From positions 1 through 56,397 of the IMG/VR virus record IMGVR_UViG_3300044846_004564: a DNA stretch of 56,397 nucleotides, one strand, 5' to 3'. The notes beneath the pieces were generated by a model, which was not told the DNA's origin, did no database searches, and saw only the letters and a list, made by a program, of their open reading frames with translations. The stretch comes from a virus. The position numbers and the translations under genes are program-made. Positions 34,723 to 43,592 of this stretch are shown here, piece after piece. Numbering within the stretch: the stretch's first letter is position 1; every line of letters starts with the position of its first letter.

Positions 34723-37700
34723 ATGGCAATACCGTATCAAAATCCAATAAGTGCGTCCCAAATTACAGGACCTTTCAGTGTAGCGAGAACAAGTCCATAC
34801 GGAACCAATTTTAATGTTTTAAATGTTGGTGGATGGCAAGAGGCGGCATACCTTACTAATTTAGGTTTAACATTTAGTGGGCAAGGACAACAACAATTAA
34901 GTGTTAATAATATACCTATTAATATTAACATTGGTAACGGTACATTTTCTCCAACATATTTAACTTTAAATTCTGACAATTTCTCTTCGGGTAGAAGAAG
35001 ATTGGGTATGATTGTTTGGGTTAATGAAACTGAAACGGCATATCAATATCAAATAGACAATTACAATGATTTATGGGATGCTGCAGTAAGTGCTAATTCT
35101 GTAACTCAATTATCTTACGAAACTATTATAAAGAATAATACACCTGAAGGTCAGGCATTTATTAATGCTTGGACAGGCTCAACTATTGAAGGTGTTAGTG
35201 GTGTTACAAGAGAAAATGCGAGATGGAGAGTTTTTGCTCAAGGTACTGAATTAACGGGTGGTACTTATTTTTCAGGTACAAGTACATTAGAATTATATAA
35301 TAGTGATGGAACTATTATTTCTGTAACAGGTATTACGGCATCTGGTTCTAATGGTAGTTCTGGAACATCAGGTTCTGCGGGTACAAGTGGTTCTTCAGGA
35401 AGTGCTGGTTCTTCAGGTAACTCTGGTTCTTCAGGTTCAGCAGGTACAAGTGGAACTTCAGGTAGTTCTGGTTCATCAGGTAGTTCTGGTTCTGCGGGTA
35501 CATCAGGAACAAGTGGAACGTCTGGTTCATCAGGGGATAGCGGTTCTTCGGGAAGTGCTGGAACTAGCGGTAGTTCAGGTAGTGCTGGAACATCAGGTAT
35601 TAATGGTGTTGATGGTGCAAGTGGAACATCAGGTACAAGTGGTTCATCAGGACTATCAGGTACTGGAGGTTCTTCGGGTACATCAGGAACATCTGGCTCC
35701 TCAGGTTCATCAGGTTCTTCAGGAAGTGTGGGAACAAGTGGAACGTCAGGTTCTTCGGGAAGTTCTGGTACAAGCGGAACTTCAGGAACTTCAGGTTCAA
35801 GTGGTTCATCGGGAAGTTCAGGTTCAAGTGGTTCATCGGGTACATCAGGTAGTACTGGTACTAGTGGTAGTAGTGGAACAAGCGGAACGTCGGGTTCATC
35901 AGGTTCTGCGGGAAGTAGTGGTTTATCAGGTAGTGTTGGAACATCTGGCTCAAGTGGTAGTTCAGGTAGTTCTGGTTCATCAGGTACATCTGGCTCAAGT
36001 GGTAGCTCTGGTTCAACAGGTTCGTCAGGTAGTAGTGGTATAACTGGGTCTTCAGGTACGAGTGGTAGTTCTGGCACATCAGGTTCATCTGGTAGTTCAG
36101 GTTCTTCAGGTTCATCTGGTAGTTCAGGTTCTTCAGGTAGTACTGGTTCATCAGGAACTAGCGGAACATCAGGAACATCAGGTACAAGTGGTAGTTCAGG
36201 TTCTACAGGAACATCGGGTTCTACAGGAACATCGGGTTCATCAGGTAGTAGTGGCTCAAGTGGAAGTTCAGGATTGACAGGTTCATCAGGAACATCGGGT
36301 TCATCAGGGACATCGGGTTCATCAGGTAGTTCTGGTTCAAGTGGTAGTAGCGGAAGTACAGGGTCTTCGGGCACAAGTGGTAGTTCTGGTACATCAGGTT
36401 CATCAGGAAGTTCAGGTTCATCAGGTTCTAGCGGTAGTGTTGGAACTTCGGGAACAAGTGGTTCAAGTGGAAGTTCAGGTTCTTCAGGAAGTGTAGGAAC
36501 ATCAGGTACAAGTGGAAGTTCAGGTTCGTCTGGCTCAAGTGGAAATACAGGTTCAAGTGGAACGAGTGGTTCATCAGGTACATCTGGCTCAAGTGGTAGT
36601 TCAGGTTCGTCTGGCTCAAGTGGTTCAAGTGGAAGTTCAGGTTCATCTGGAAGTGTAGGAACATCAGGTACAAGTGGTAGTTCAGGTTCTTCAGGTAGTT
36701 CAGGTGTTAATGGTTCTTCAGGGACTAGTGGTAGTTCGGGAACATCTGGTTCTTCAGGAAGTTCGGGTTCATCAGGTTCTAGTGGTAGTTCAGGAACATC
36801 TGGCTCAAGCGGGTCTTCTGGTTCAAGTGGAAGTACTGGTTCTTCAGGAAGTGCAGGTACATCGGGTAGTGTAGGAACTAGCGGTAGTTCTGGTTCATCT
36901 GGTTCTTCAGGTAGTACTGGCTCAAGTGGTACTTCAGGTTCTTCGGGAAGTTCTGGTACTAGTGGTTCATCAGGTAGTGTAGGTACTAGTGGTTCATCAG
37001 GTAGTTCTGGTTCAAGTGGTAGTAGCGGAAGTACAGGGTCTTCTGGTACAAGTGGGAGCTCAGGAACATCTGGTACAAGCGGTAGTTCTGGGTCATCTGG
37101 TTCAGTTGGTACAAGCGGTTCATCAGGTAGTGTTGGAACATCTGGTTCATCAGGTTCTGTTGGTACTTCAGGAACATCGGGTTCATCAGGTAGTACTGGT
37201 TCAAGTGGAAGTTCAGGAAGTAGTGGTAGTGTAGGAACAAGTGGTTCTTCAGGGACATCTGGCTCAACAGGTACTTCAGGAACATCAGGTTCAAGTGGGT
37301 CTTCAGGTAGTTCGGGTTCATCAGGAAGTTCAGGTACAAGCGGAACATCAGGTTCAGTAGGAACAAGTGGTTCATCGGGAAGTTCAGGGTCAACAGGAAC
37401 TTCAGGTTCAAGTGGGTCTTCAGGTAGTTCAGGAAGTAGCGGAACATCTGGTTCTAGTGGAAGTGTTGGAACTTCTGGTACATCAGGAACAAGTGGTTCA
37501 TCGGGAAGTTCTGGTTCTGCCGGTACAAGTGGAAGTGTAGGAACAAGTGGTACTTCAGGTTCATCTGGCTCAAGTGGAAGTTCAGGTTCAACAGGTAGTT
37601 CAGGTACTAGCGGTTCATCTGGAAGTTCTGGTTCTGCAGGTACAAGTGGAAGTTCTGGTTCTTCAGGTAGTACGGGTTCAAGAGGAACTAGCGGAACATC

Positions 37701-40700
37701 AGGAAGTTCTGGTTCTGTTGGAACTAGTGGAACGTCTGGTTCAGTAGGAACTAGCGGAACATCTGGAACAAGTGGTTCATCAGGTTCTAGCGGTAGCGCT
37801 GGAAGCTCAGGAACGTCAGGTTCTAGCGGTAGCACAGGTTCAAGTGGTTCTACTGGCACGTCAGGTTCTTCAGGAACAAGTGGTTCTGTAGGTACAAGCG
37901 GAACATCTGGTTCCTCAGGAAGTGTAGGTACTTCAGGTACTAGTGGAAGCTCAGGAAGTGTAGGAACATCTGGTTCAAGTGGTACTACTGGTACCTCAGG
38001 AACATCAGGTAGTTCAGGTTCTAGCGGAAGTTCAGGTTCAAGTGGAACTAGTGGTAGTTCAGGAAGTTCTGGTTCATCGGGTAGTAGCGGTAGTTCTGGT
38101 AGTGTAGGAACATCTGGTTCTTCAGGAAGTTCTGGTTCAAGTGGTTCATCCGGAAGTTCAGGTTCTACAGGTTCAAGAGGAACATCGGGTACTTCAGGAA
38201 CTAGCGGTTCAAGTGGAAGTACAGGAACTAGTGGTACATCAGGTTCAACGGGGACTTCAGGAACAAGTGGTTCAACTGGAACATCAGGTACAAGTGGAAG
38301 TACAGGGTCTTCAGGAAGCTCTGGTACGTCGGGTAGTGTAGGTACTAGCGGTAGTTCAGGCTCTAGCGGAAGTACAGGAACTAGTGGAACCTCTGGTTCA
38401 ACAGGGACTAGCGGTTCATCAGGTAGTTCAGGTTCAAGTGGAAGTTCAGGTAGTAGTGGTAGCGTTGGAACTTCTGGTACATCAGGTTCAAGTGGTTCTT
38501 CAGGAAGTGCAGGTTCTAGTGGAAGTACTGGAACCTCAGGAACATCAGGTAGTTCTGGTTCTTCAGGTAGTTCAGGTTCAAGTGGTAGTGTTGGAACATC
38601 AGGTTCATCGGGTAGTGTAGGTACTAGCGGTTCTTCTGGTTCAAGTGGAAGTTCAGGTTCTAGCGGAAGTACAGGGTCAAGCGGAACTAGTGGTAATTCA
38701 GGTTCGTCTGGTTCAAGTGGAAGTTCAGGTTCATCTGGAAGTGTAGGAACAAGTGGAACCTCAGGTTCAGTAGGTACAAGTGGTACATCAGGAAGTTCAG
38801 GCTCAAGTGGTAGTACGGGTTCATCTGGTACTAGCGGCTCTTCGGGAAGTACTGGGTCATCTGGAAGTTCAGGTTCAACAGGAACTAGCGGTTCTTCAGG
38901 AACATCAGGTAGTAGCGGTTCTAGTGGTAGTGCTGGAACAAGTGGTAGTTCTGGTTCTGTTGGTACATCTGGGTCAAGCGGAAGTAGTGGTTCATCGGGA
39001 AGTGTAGGCACATCCGGTTCTTCAGGCTCTAGCGGTAGTGCTGGAAGTTCAGGAAGTGTTGGTACATCAGGGACTAGTGGTAGTTCAGGTTCTTCTGGTT
39101 CAAGTGGTAGTGTTGGTACATCAGGTACTAGCGGTTCATCAGGTACTAGCGGTTCATCAGGGTCAAGCGGAACTAGCGGTAGTTCAGGTTCTAGCGGTTC
39201 TTCAGGAAGTTCTGGGTCATCTGGCTCTTCAGGTAGTACAGGTTCAAGAGGAACTAGCGGTACTTCAGGAACTAGTGGTAGTGTAGGTACATCCGGTTCT
39301 TCAGGTAGTTCGGGAACATCAGGAAGTAGTGGAAGTTCAGGTTCTGCAGGTACAAGTGGAAGTGTAGGAACATCTGGAACTTCTGGTTCAAGTGGGTCAT
39401 CAGGTTCAAGTGGTAGTGTTGGAACTAGCGGTTCATCAGGAACAAGTGGTTCGTCAGGTTCTAGCGGTAGTGCTGGAAGCTCAGGAAGTACTGGTTCATC
39501 AGGTTCTGCGGGAAGTGCTGGTACATCAGGGGTTAATGGTTCTTCAGGAACATCAGGTTCTGCTGGCTCAAGTGGAAGTTCAGGTTCTTCAGGTAGTTCG
39601 GGTTCAGTAGGTACAAGCGGAACTTCAGGTTCATCAGGTAGTGCTGGCTCGTCAGGGTCTAGCGGTTCTGTTGGTACTTCAGGTAGTAGTGGAACATCTG
39701 GAAGCTCTGGCTCAAGTGGTAGTGCGGGTTCATCAGGGAGTAGTGGAACTTCAGGTTCATCAGGAAGTTCAGGTTCAAGTGGTAGTACGGGGTCTTCAGG
39801 AAGTTCTGGTTCAACAGGTTCTAGAGGAACTAGCGGAACATCAGGTTCATCTGGAAGTGTTGGTACTTCAGGAACGTCAGGTTCAGTAGGTTCGTCTGGT
39901 TCTTCAGGAACTTCAGGTTCAGTAGGTACTAGTGGAACATCTGGAAGCTCTGGCTCAAGTGGTAGTGCGGGGTCATCAGGGAGTACTGGTACAAGTGGAA
40001 GTTCGGGTTCAACTGGTACTTCAGGTTCAAGTGGAAGTAGTGGCTCATCAGGTTCTTCAGGGAGTACTGGTACAAGTGGAACATCAGGTTCTAGTGGAAG
40101 TAGTGGTAGTTCAGGGTCATCTGGTTCTGCAGGTACATCAGGAAGTAGTGGAAGTTCAGGGTCTAGCGGTAGTTCTGGTTCATCAGGTACATCGGGAACT
40201 AGCGGAAGTTCAGGAACTTCAGGTAGTAGTGGGTCATCAGGTTCAACGGGTAGTTCAGGAAGTAGTGGAACAAGTGGTTCATCTGGTACTTCAGGTTCAT
40301 CTGGCTCAAGTGGTAGTACGGGTTCTTCAGGAAGCTCAGGCTCAAGCGGAAGTTCTGGTTCAACAGGTTCTAGAGGAACAAGTGGAACTTCTGGTTCGTC
40401 AGGAACTAGCGGAACGTCAGGAACATCAGGCTCAAGCGGAAGTGTTGGAACATCTGGTTCGTCAGGAAGTACAGGAACATCAGGTAGTGCTGGTTCTTCT
40501 GGCTCAAGTGGTAGTTCAGGTTCAAGTGGAAGTACTGGAACATCAGGTTCATCAGGTTCTAGCGGTAGTACTGGAAGCTCAGGAACGTCAGGTTCTGTAG
40601 GTACAAGCGGGACATCAGGAACTTCGGGAAGTACTGGTTCTAGTGGTAGTTCAGGAAGTTCTGGTTCATCGGGTAGTACAGGTACTTCAGGAAGCTCAGG

Positions 40701-42030
40701 TTCAAGTGGAACTAGTGGTTCTTCAGGGTCTAGCGGTTCATCGGGTTCTAGTGGAAGTTCAGGGTCATCTGGTAGTACAGGTTCAAGAGGAACTAGCGGT
40801 ACTTCAGGAACTAGTGGTAGCTCAGGAACATCTGGTTCTTCGGGTACATCAGGGTCAGGTGGTTCTTCAGGAAGTAGTGGTAGTTCTGGAACTTCAGGTT
40901 CTTCAGGAACAAGCGGAAGCTCAGGAACATCAGGTTCAAGTGGAAGCACGGGTAGTTCAGGCTCGTCAGGTAATACTGGAAGTTCTGGTACATCGGGTTC
41001 TTCGGGTACAAGTGGTTCTTCTGGGTCATCAGGCTCAAGTGGGAATACTGGTTCTTCGGGAACTTCTGGTTCATCAGGAACTAGCGGTTCTTCAGGAAGT
41101 TCAGGTTCAAGTGGTAATACAGGTTCTTCGGGTACTAGCGGTTCATCAGGTTCTTCTGGCTCATCAGGTTCAAGTGGAAGCTCAGGTTCTTCAGGTATTA
41201 CAGGAAGTAGTGGAACTAGCGGTTCTTCAGGAAGTGCTGGTTCATCAGGTAGCTCAGGTTCAGGTTCATCAGGAACAAGCGGATTAGATGGTATTAGTGG
41301 AACATCTGGTTCATCAGGTACATCTGGCTCAAGTGGTAGCTCTGGTTCAACAGGTTCGTCAGGTAGTAGTGGTATAACTGGGTCTTCAGGTACGAGTGGT
41401 AGTTCGGGAACATCAGGTTCATCGGGAACAAGTGGTTCTAGTGGAAGTTCGGGTTCTTCAGGTAGTTCGGGGTCTAGCGGAAGTACGGGTTCAAGAGGAA
41501 CAAGTGGTTCATCAGGCACATCAGGTAGTCAAGGTAATAAAGGTGGTCTTCAATACCAATACGGTGGTGGGACAGGAGGTGCACCTGCTTCAGGTCAATT
41601 TACTTATCAAGGAGCGGGTGTAGCGGTGTATGATTTGAAATTTGACGTAGTAACTGCTGACTCAGCAGATTTAAGTGATTATTTTTTAAACTTAGTTGGA
41701 ACACAAGGGATTGTATATTTAATTTTTAATTTAAATGGTTCAAATAAAATTGATATTTACTACTTCAACAATGTAAGTGTAAGTGGTAGTGATTATTTGT
41801 TTACAGGTGCATTATATACAAATGGTGGTGATACAACACTTACAGTAAATGACGTATGTGCAGTTACTATTATTGTTAACGGTACATCTGGAACATCAGG
41901 TTCATCAGGTACTTCAGGTTCATCGGGTATTACTGGTTCATCAGGTACCTCAGGAGCTGCAGGAGCTGCGGGTGGAACATTCACATTAGGACTTGTTTAT
42001 ACAACAGCAAACAATTTTAACTTTATATAA
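34723..42030 (+). CDS. Giant fibre protein with about 690 G-x-S triplets
   Basis: 2,435 aa, the largest protein here. Residues 1-205 are a head domain homologous to the start of the protein at 23281 (PYQNPIS, SGRRRLGM, then AFINAWTGSTIEGVSGVT against SFINSWTANTIEDVSGAT). Residues about 206-2270 are an almost unbroken Gly-x-Ser tripeptide array (x = S or T mostly, then V, A, N, I, L). The only charged residues in its central part are seven Arg, always in the context GSRGTSG. Glycine every third residue suggests a collagen-like trimeric rod, but there is no proline to stabilise it. Residues about 2270-2385 are a globular beta tip (LQYQYGGGTGGAPASGQFTY), then a short second G-x-S tract and a C-terminal TFTLGLVYTTANNFNFI. 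Probably a very long fibre; the Ser/Thr density makes it a candidate glycosylation substrate. Confidence 0.78.
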   Translation: MAIPYQNPISASQITGPFSVARTSPYGTNFNVLNVGGWQEAAYLTNLGLTFSGQGQQQLSVNNIPININIGNGTFSPTYLTLNSDNFSSGRRRLGMIVWVNETETAYQYQIDNYNDLWDAAVSANSVTQLSYETIIKNNTPEGQAFINAWTGSTIEGVSGVTRENARWRVFAQGTELTGGTYFSGTSTLELYNSDGTIISVTGITASGSNGSSGTSGSAGTSGSSGSAGSSGNSGSSGSAGTSGTSGSSGSSGSSGSAGTSGTSGTSGSSGDSGSSGSAGTSGSSGSAGTSGINGVDGASGTSGTSGSSGLSGTGGSSGTSGTSGSSGSSGSSGSVGTSGTSGSSGSSGTSGTSGTSGSSGSSGSSGSSGSSGTSGSTGTSGSSGTSGTSGSSGSAGSSGLSGSVGTSGSSGSSGSSGSSGTSGSSGSSGSTGSSGSSGITGSSGTSGSSGTSGSSGSSGSSGSSGSSGSSGSTGSSGTSGTSGTSGTSGSSGSTGTSGSTGTSGSSGSSGSSGSSGLTGSSGTSGSSGTSGSSGSSGSSGSSGSTGSSGTSGSSGTSGSSGSSGSSGSSGSVGTSGTSGSSGSSGSSGSVGTSGTSGSSGSSGSSGNTGSSGTSGSSGTSGSSGSSGSSGSSGSSGSSGSSGSVGTSGTSGSSGSSGSSGVNGSSGTSGSSGTSGSSGSSGSSGSSGSSGTSGSSGSSGSSGSTGSSGSAGTSGSVGTSGSSGSSGSSGSTGSSGTSGSSGSSGTSGSSGSVGTSGSSGSSGSSGSSGSTGSSGTSGSSGTSGTSGSSGSSGSVGTSGSSGSVGTSGSSGSVGTSGTSGSSGSTGSSGSSGSSGSVGTSGSSGTSGSTGTSGTSGSSGSSGSSGSSGSSGTSGTSGSVGTSGSSGSSGSTGTSGSSGSSGSSGSSGTSGSSGSVGTSGTSGTSGSSGSSGSAGTSGSVGTSGTSGSSGSSGSSGSTGSSGTSGSSGSSGSAGTSGSSGSSGSTGSRGTSGTSGSSGSVGTSGTSGSVGTSGTSGTSGSSGSSGSAGSSGTSGSSGSTGSSGSTGTSGSSGTSGSVGTSGTSGSSGSVGTSGTSGSSGSVGTSGSSGTTGTSGTSGSSGSSGSSGSSGTSGSSGSSGSSGSSGSSGSVGTSGSSGSSGSSGSSGSSGSTGSRGTSGTSGTSGSSGSTGTSGTSGSTGTSGTSGSTGTSGTSGSTGSSGSSGTSGSVGTSGSSGSSGSTGTSGTSGSTGTSGSSGSSGSSGSSGSSGSVGTSGTSGSSGSSGSAGSSGSTGTSGTSGSSGSSGSSGSSGSVGTSGSSGSVGTSGSSGSSGSSGSSGSTGSSGTSGNSGSSGSSGSSGSSGSVGTSGTSGSVGTSGTSGSSGSSGSTGSSGTSGSSGSTGSSGSSGSTGTSGSSGTSGSSGSSGSAGTSGSSGSVGTSGSSGSSGSSGSVGTSGSSGSSGSAGSSGSVGTSGTSGSSGSSGSSGSVGTSGTSGSSGTSGSSGSSGTSGSSGSSGSSGSSGSSGSSGSTGSRGTSGTSGTSGSVGTSGSSGSSGTSGSSGSSGSAGTSGSVGTSGTSGSSGSSGSSGSVGTSGSSGTSGSSGSSGSAGSSGSTGSSGSAGSAGTSGVNGSSGTSGSAGSSGSSGSSGSSGSVGTSGTSGSSGSAGSSGSSGSVGTSGSSGTSGSSGSSGSAGSSGSSGTSGSSGSSGSSGSTGSSGSSGSTGSRGTSGTSGSSGSVGTSGTSGSVGSSGSSGTSGSVGTSGTSGSSGSSGSAGSSGSTGTSGSSGSTGTSGSSGSSGSSGSSGSTGTSGTSGSSGSSGSSGSSGSAGTSGSSGSSGSSGSSGSSGTSGTSGSSGTSGSSGSSGSTGSSGSSGTSGSSGTSGSSGSSGSTGSSGSSGSSGSSGSTGSRGTSGTSGSSGTSGTSGTSGSSGSVGTSGSSGSTGTSGSAGSSGSSGSSGSSGSTGTSGSSGSSGSTGSSGTSGSVGTSGTSGTSGSTGSSGSSGSSGSSGSTGTSGSSGSSGTSGSSGSSGSSGSSGSSGSSGSTGSRGTSGTSGTSGSSGTSGSSGTSGSGGSSGSSGSSGTSGSSGTSGSSGTSGSSGSTGSSGSSGNTGSSGTSGSSGTSGSSGSSGSSGNTGSSGTSGSSGTSGSSGSSGSSGNTGSSGTSGSSGSSGSSGSSGSSGSSGITGSSGTSGSSGSAGSSGSSGSGSSGTSGLDGISGTSGSSGTSGSSGSSGSTGSSGSSGITGSSGTSGSSGTSGSSGTSGSSGSSGSSGSSGSSGSTGSRGTSGSSGTSGSQGNKGGLQYQYGGGTGGAPASGQFTYQGAGVAVYDLKFDVVTADSADLSDYFLNLVGTQGIVYLIFNLNGSNKIDIYYFNNVSVSGSDYLFTGALYTNGGDTTLTVNDVCAVTIIVNGTSGTSGSSGTSGSSGITGSSGTSGAAGAAGGTFTLGLVYTTANNFNFI
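35971..36070 (+). repeat. 100-base exact direct repeat, copy 1
   Basis: By eye, bases 35971-36070 and 41305-41404 are identical over 100 bases, ending where CTGGCACA and CGGGAACA diverge. It encodes ...GSTGSSGSSGITGSSGTSG. In an array where synonymous codons differ elsewhere, this marks a recent copy event. Confidence 0.85.
41305..41404 (+). repeat. 100-base exact direct repeat, copy 2
   Basis: Second copy of the sequence at 35971-36070, 5.3 kb downstream near the end of the array. Recombination between the copies would remove about 1,780 codons in frame. Confidence 0.85.
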
Positions 42031-42038
42031 TATTTATA
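42031..42038 (+). promoter_or_regulatory. TATTTAT motif upstream of gene 42067
   Basis: TATTTATA lies directly after the giant-gene stop and 28 bases before ATG 42067, the longest spacing of the set. Confidence 0.4.
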
Positions 42039-42066
42039 ATAAACTAAATTAAATTATTATAATACT

Positions 42067-42486
42067 ATGCCAGCAAATACAGCACCAATTTTTACACTAA
42101 GACCTGAGATTATGTGGAATGTTAGCATTACGGCTGCGAATAATACGGGAGATTTAACCTCAGGTACAGTTTATCCTGTTTTTACCGCAGGTACCGAAGG
42201 GAGTTATGTACAAAAAATAAGATTTAGACATACAGGTGCAAATTCGGCGGCAACTGTTGGTCGTGTTTGGATTAATAATGGTTCAACAACTACTACCGCA
42301 GCTAATAACACTTTATTTGATGAAATAACAATTGCGGCAAATGCAACATTTGTTACCAACGCAGCGTCAACCAACTATGAATTACCACTTATGTTTGCTT
42401 TACCTCCTAATTATATAATTTATGTAACAATCGGTGCCGCAGCCGCTGGTGGTATTGACGCAACGGTTATAGGAGGGGACTACTAA
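42067..42486 (+). CDS. Small virion protein, unknown (139 aa)
   Basis: It starts MPANTAPIFTLRPEIMWNVS. The sequence is Ala/Thr/Asn-rich with alternating beta pattern (YVQKIRFRHTGANSAATVGR; NYELPLMFALPPNYIIYVTI), a form common in small phage capsid-decoration or fibre-tip proteins. It has no catalytic residues or signal peptide. Its stop overlaps the next start in TAATG. A structural role is inferred from composition and neighbours. Confidence 0.6.
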   Translation: MPANTAPIFTLRPEIMWNVSITAANNTGDLTSGTVYPVFTAGTEGSYVQKIRFRHTGANSAATVGRVWINNGSTTTTAANNTLFDEITIAANATFVTNAASTNYELPLMFALPPNYIIYVTIGAAAAGGIDATVIGGDY

Positions 42487-42671
42487 TGTTAATATATCAA
42501 TTAATACAATTTGACTATGGTTCGCCAGTATCTATGGGATATATGGAAATAGATTGGATGGCAGGACAATGTTTAAGATTAACCGATTTAGACGGTAATA
42601 CTTTAGATTTGACAATAAATTTCGGATACCGAGTTGTTGATTCAAACCCTCCAAGACCATCATGGGCTTAA
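42486..42671 (+). CDS. Small hypothetical protein (61 aa)
   Basis: ATG 42486 overlaps the preceding stop by one base, giving translational coupling. The peptide (YGSPVSMGYMEIDWMAGQCL, then TDLDGNTLDL and a C-terminal NPPRPSWA) is acidic, with one Cys. No family is recognised. The start of the glycine-rich triplet follows 6 bases later, so it may be an assembly factor or small component for those proteins. Confidence 0.5.
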   Translation: MLIYQLIQFDYGSPVSMGYMEIDWMAGQCLRLTDLDGNTLDLTINFGYRVVDSNPPRPSWA

Positions 42672-42677
42672 AAAAAT

Positions 42678-43580
42678 ATGATTGACTATTACAATTTAGC
42701 TGACAATCAATATCACAATCAAGTCTATACTGGACCAATAGGTACCAGTGCCTCTTTAAGTACTTTTTATTGGGTTAAACCAAGAGGTATTACTATGGTA
42801 CATATTACCGCTATTGGTGCCGGAGGTGGAGGAGCTTCGGGTAACCAATCTACGGGTACTGCGGCTTCAGGCGGTAGTGGTGGTGGTTCGGGGGCAATAA
42901 CTCGATTAACAATACCTGCTATTTTATTATCTGAAAGTTTAAAAGTAACTGTTGGTGCTGGAGGTACGGGTGGTACAGGAGGTTCAGGAGGCACGAATGG
43001 TGCGTCGACATATGTTGATATCGCAAGAGGGGATACGACTGCTATCCAAACTCGTGTAGTATTCGCGGCCGCGGGTTCCGGTGGAAACGTAGGTTTGGCT
43101 GGTGGAGCCTCTGCCGGTGGAGGTGCAGGAGCAATTGCAACTCAAGGAAACGCAATTTATCTAACAATGGGTACTTTTGTGTCTATCGCTGGACAAGCAG
43201 GTGCGGGAGGTGTCAATGCTGCCGCTGGAGGTTCAATAACTGTTACGTCGTCAGGATTACCAATAACAGGTGGGGCTGCCGGTGGTGGAAAAAGTGCCGC
43301 TGACGGGAATTTTGCTGGTGGTAGTATAACTGGAAGTGGAACAATACCTACAATCTCAGGAGGTGCTGGTGGTGCGACAAATAATGGGGCAAGTGGTATT
43401 TTTATAAACTTACCTTTTTTCTCATTAGGAGGAGCTGGTGGTGGTTCTTTTGCTCTTGGAACTGCTGGTAATGGTGGAAAAGGTGGAATTGGTTGTGGAG
43501 GAGGAGGTGGGGGTTCAGGAACCACACGTGGTAGTGGTGGAGATGGAGGACCTGGGATGGTAATAATAACTTGTTGGTAA
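42678..43580 (+). CDS. Glycine-rich tail-tip/adhesin-like protein, copy 1 of 3
   Basis: 300 aa. The N-terminal part (residues 1-40) ends WVKPRGITMVHITAIGAG and is followed by Gly-rich loops (GAGGGG, GGSGGGSG) between conserved strands such as AITRLTIPAILLSESLKVTV. The C-terminus is GDGGPGMVIITCW. Two paralogues follow, each with PxGITM, LTR(L/V)xIP, DSLxIxVG and a VI(I/V)xCW end. The architecture recalls Gly-rich domains on tail-fibre adhesins such as the T-even gp38 type, where poly-Gly loops carry receptor specificity. Receptor binding is an inference; the family relation among the three is clear from sequence. Confidence 0.72.
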   Translation: MIDYYNLADNQYHNQVYTGPIGTSASLSTFYWVKPRGITMVHITAIGAGGGGASGNQSTGTAASGGSGGGSGAITRLTIPAILLSESLKVTVGAGGTGGTGGSGGTNGASTYVDIARGDTTAIQTRVVFAAAGSGGNVGLAGGASAGGGAGAIATQGNAIYLTMGTFVSIAGQAGAGGVNAAAGGSITVTSSGLPITGGAAGGGKSAADGNFAGGSITGSGTIPTISGGAGGATNNGASGIFINLPFFSLGGAGGGSFALGTAGNGGKGGIGCGGGGGGSGTTRGSGGDGGPGMVIITCW

Positions 43581-43592
43581 TTTGTATGTAAT

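Larger units (their letters stand above)
35343..41530 (+). repeat. Giant G-x-S tripeptide repeat array (about 6.2 kb)
   Basis: About 2,060 codons of Gly-x-Ser. Glycine codons (GGT, GGA, GGG) and serine codons (TCA, TCT, TCG, AGT, AGC) are mixed, so the array is old and kept at the protein level, with local recent copying (see the 100-base repeat). Codon composition leaves the antisense strand open for over 2,000 codons by chance. Confidence 0.92.

Noticed and set aside
35265-41519. 2,084-codon open frame on the minus strand (PEEPLVPLEP-type repeat)
   Set aside because: It is the mirror of the G-x-S array: reverse complements of Gly and Ser codons give Pro, Glu, Leu, Val, Asp and rarely a stop. 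There is no promoter-like site or start region of its own, and the plus frame has proper globular ends.
23980-41530. CRISPR array or non-coding satellite
   Set aside because: The repeats are 9-base-phase, in frame, with synonymous variation and no spacers of constant length; they are coding repeats.
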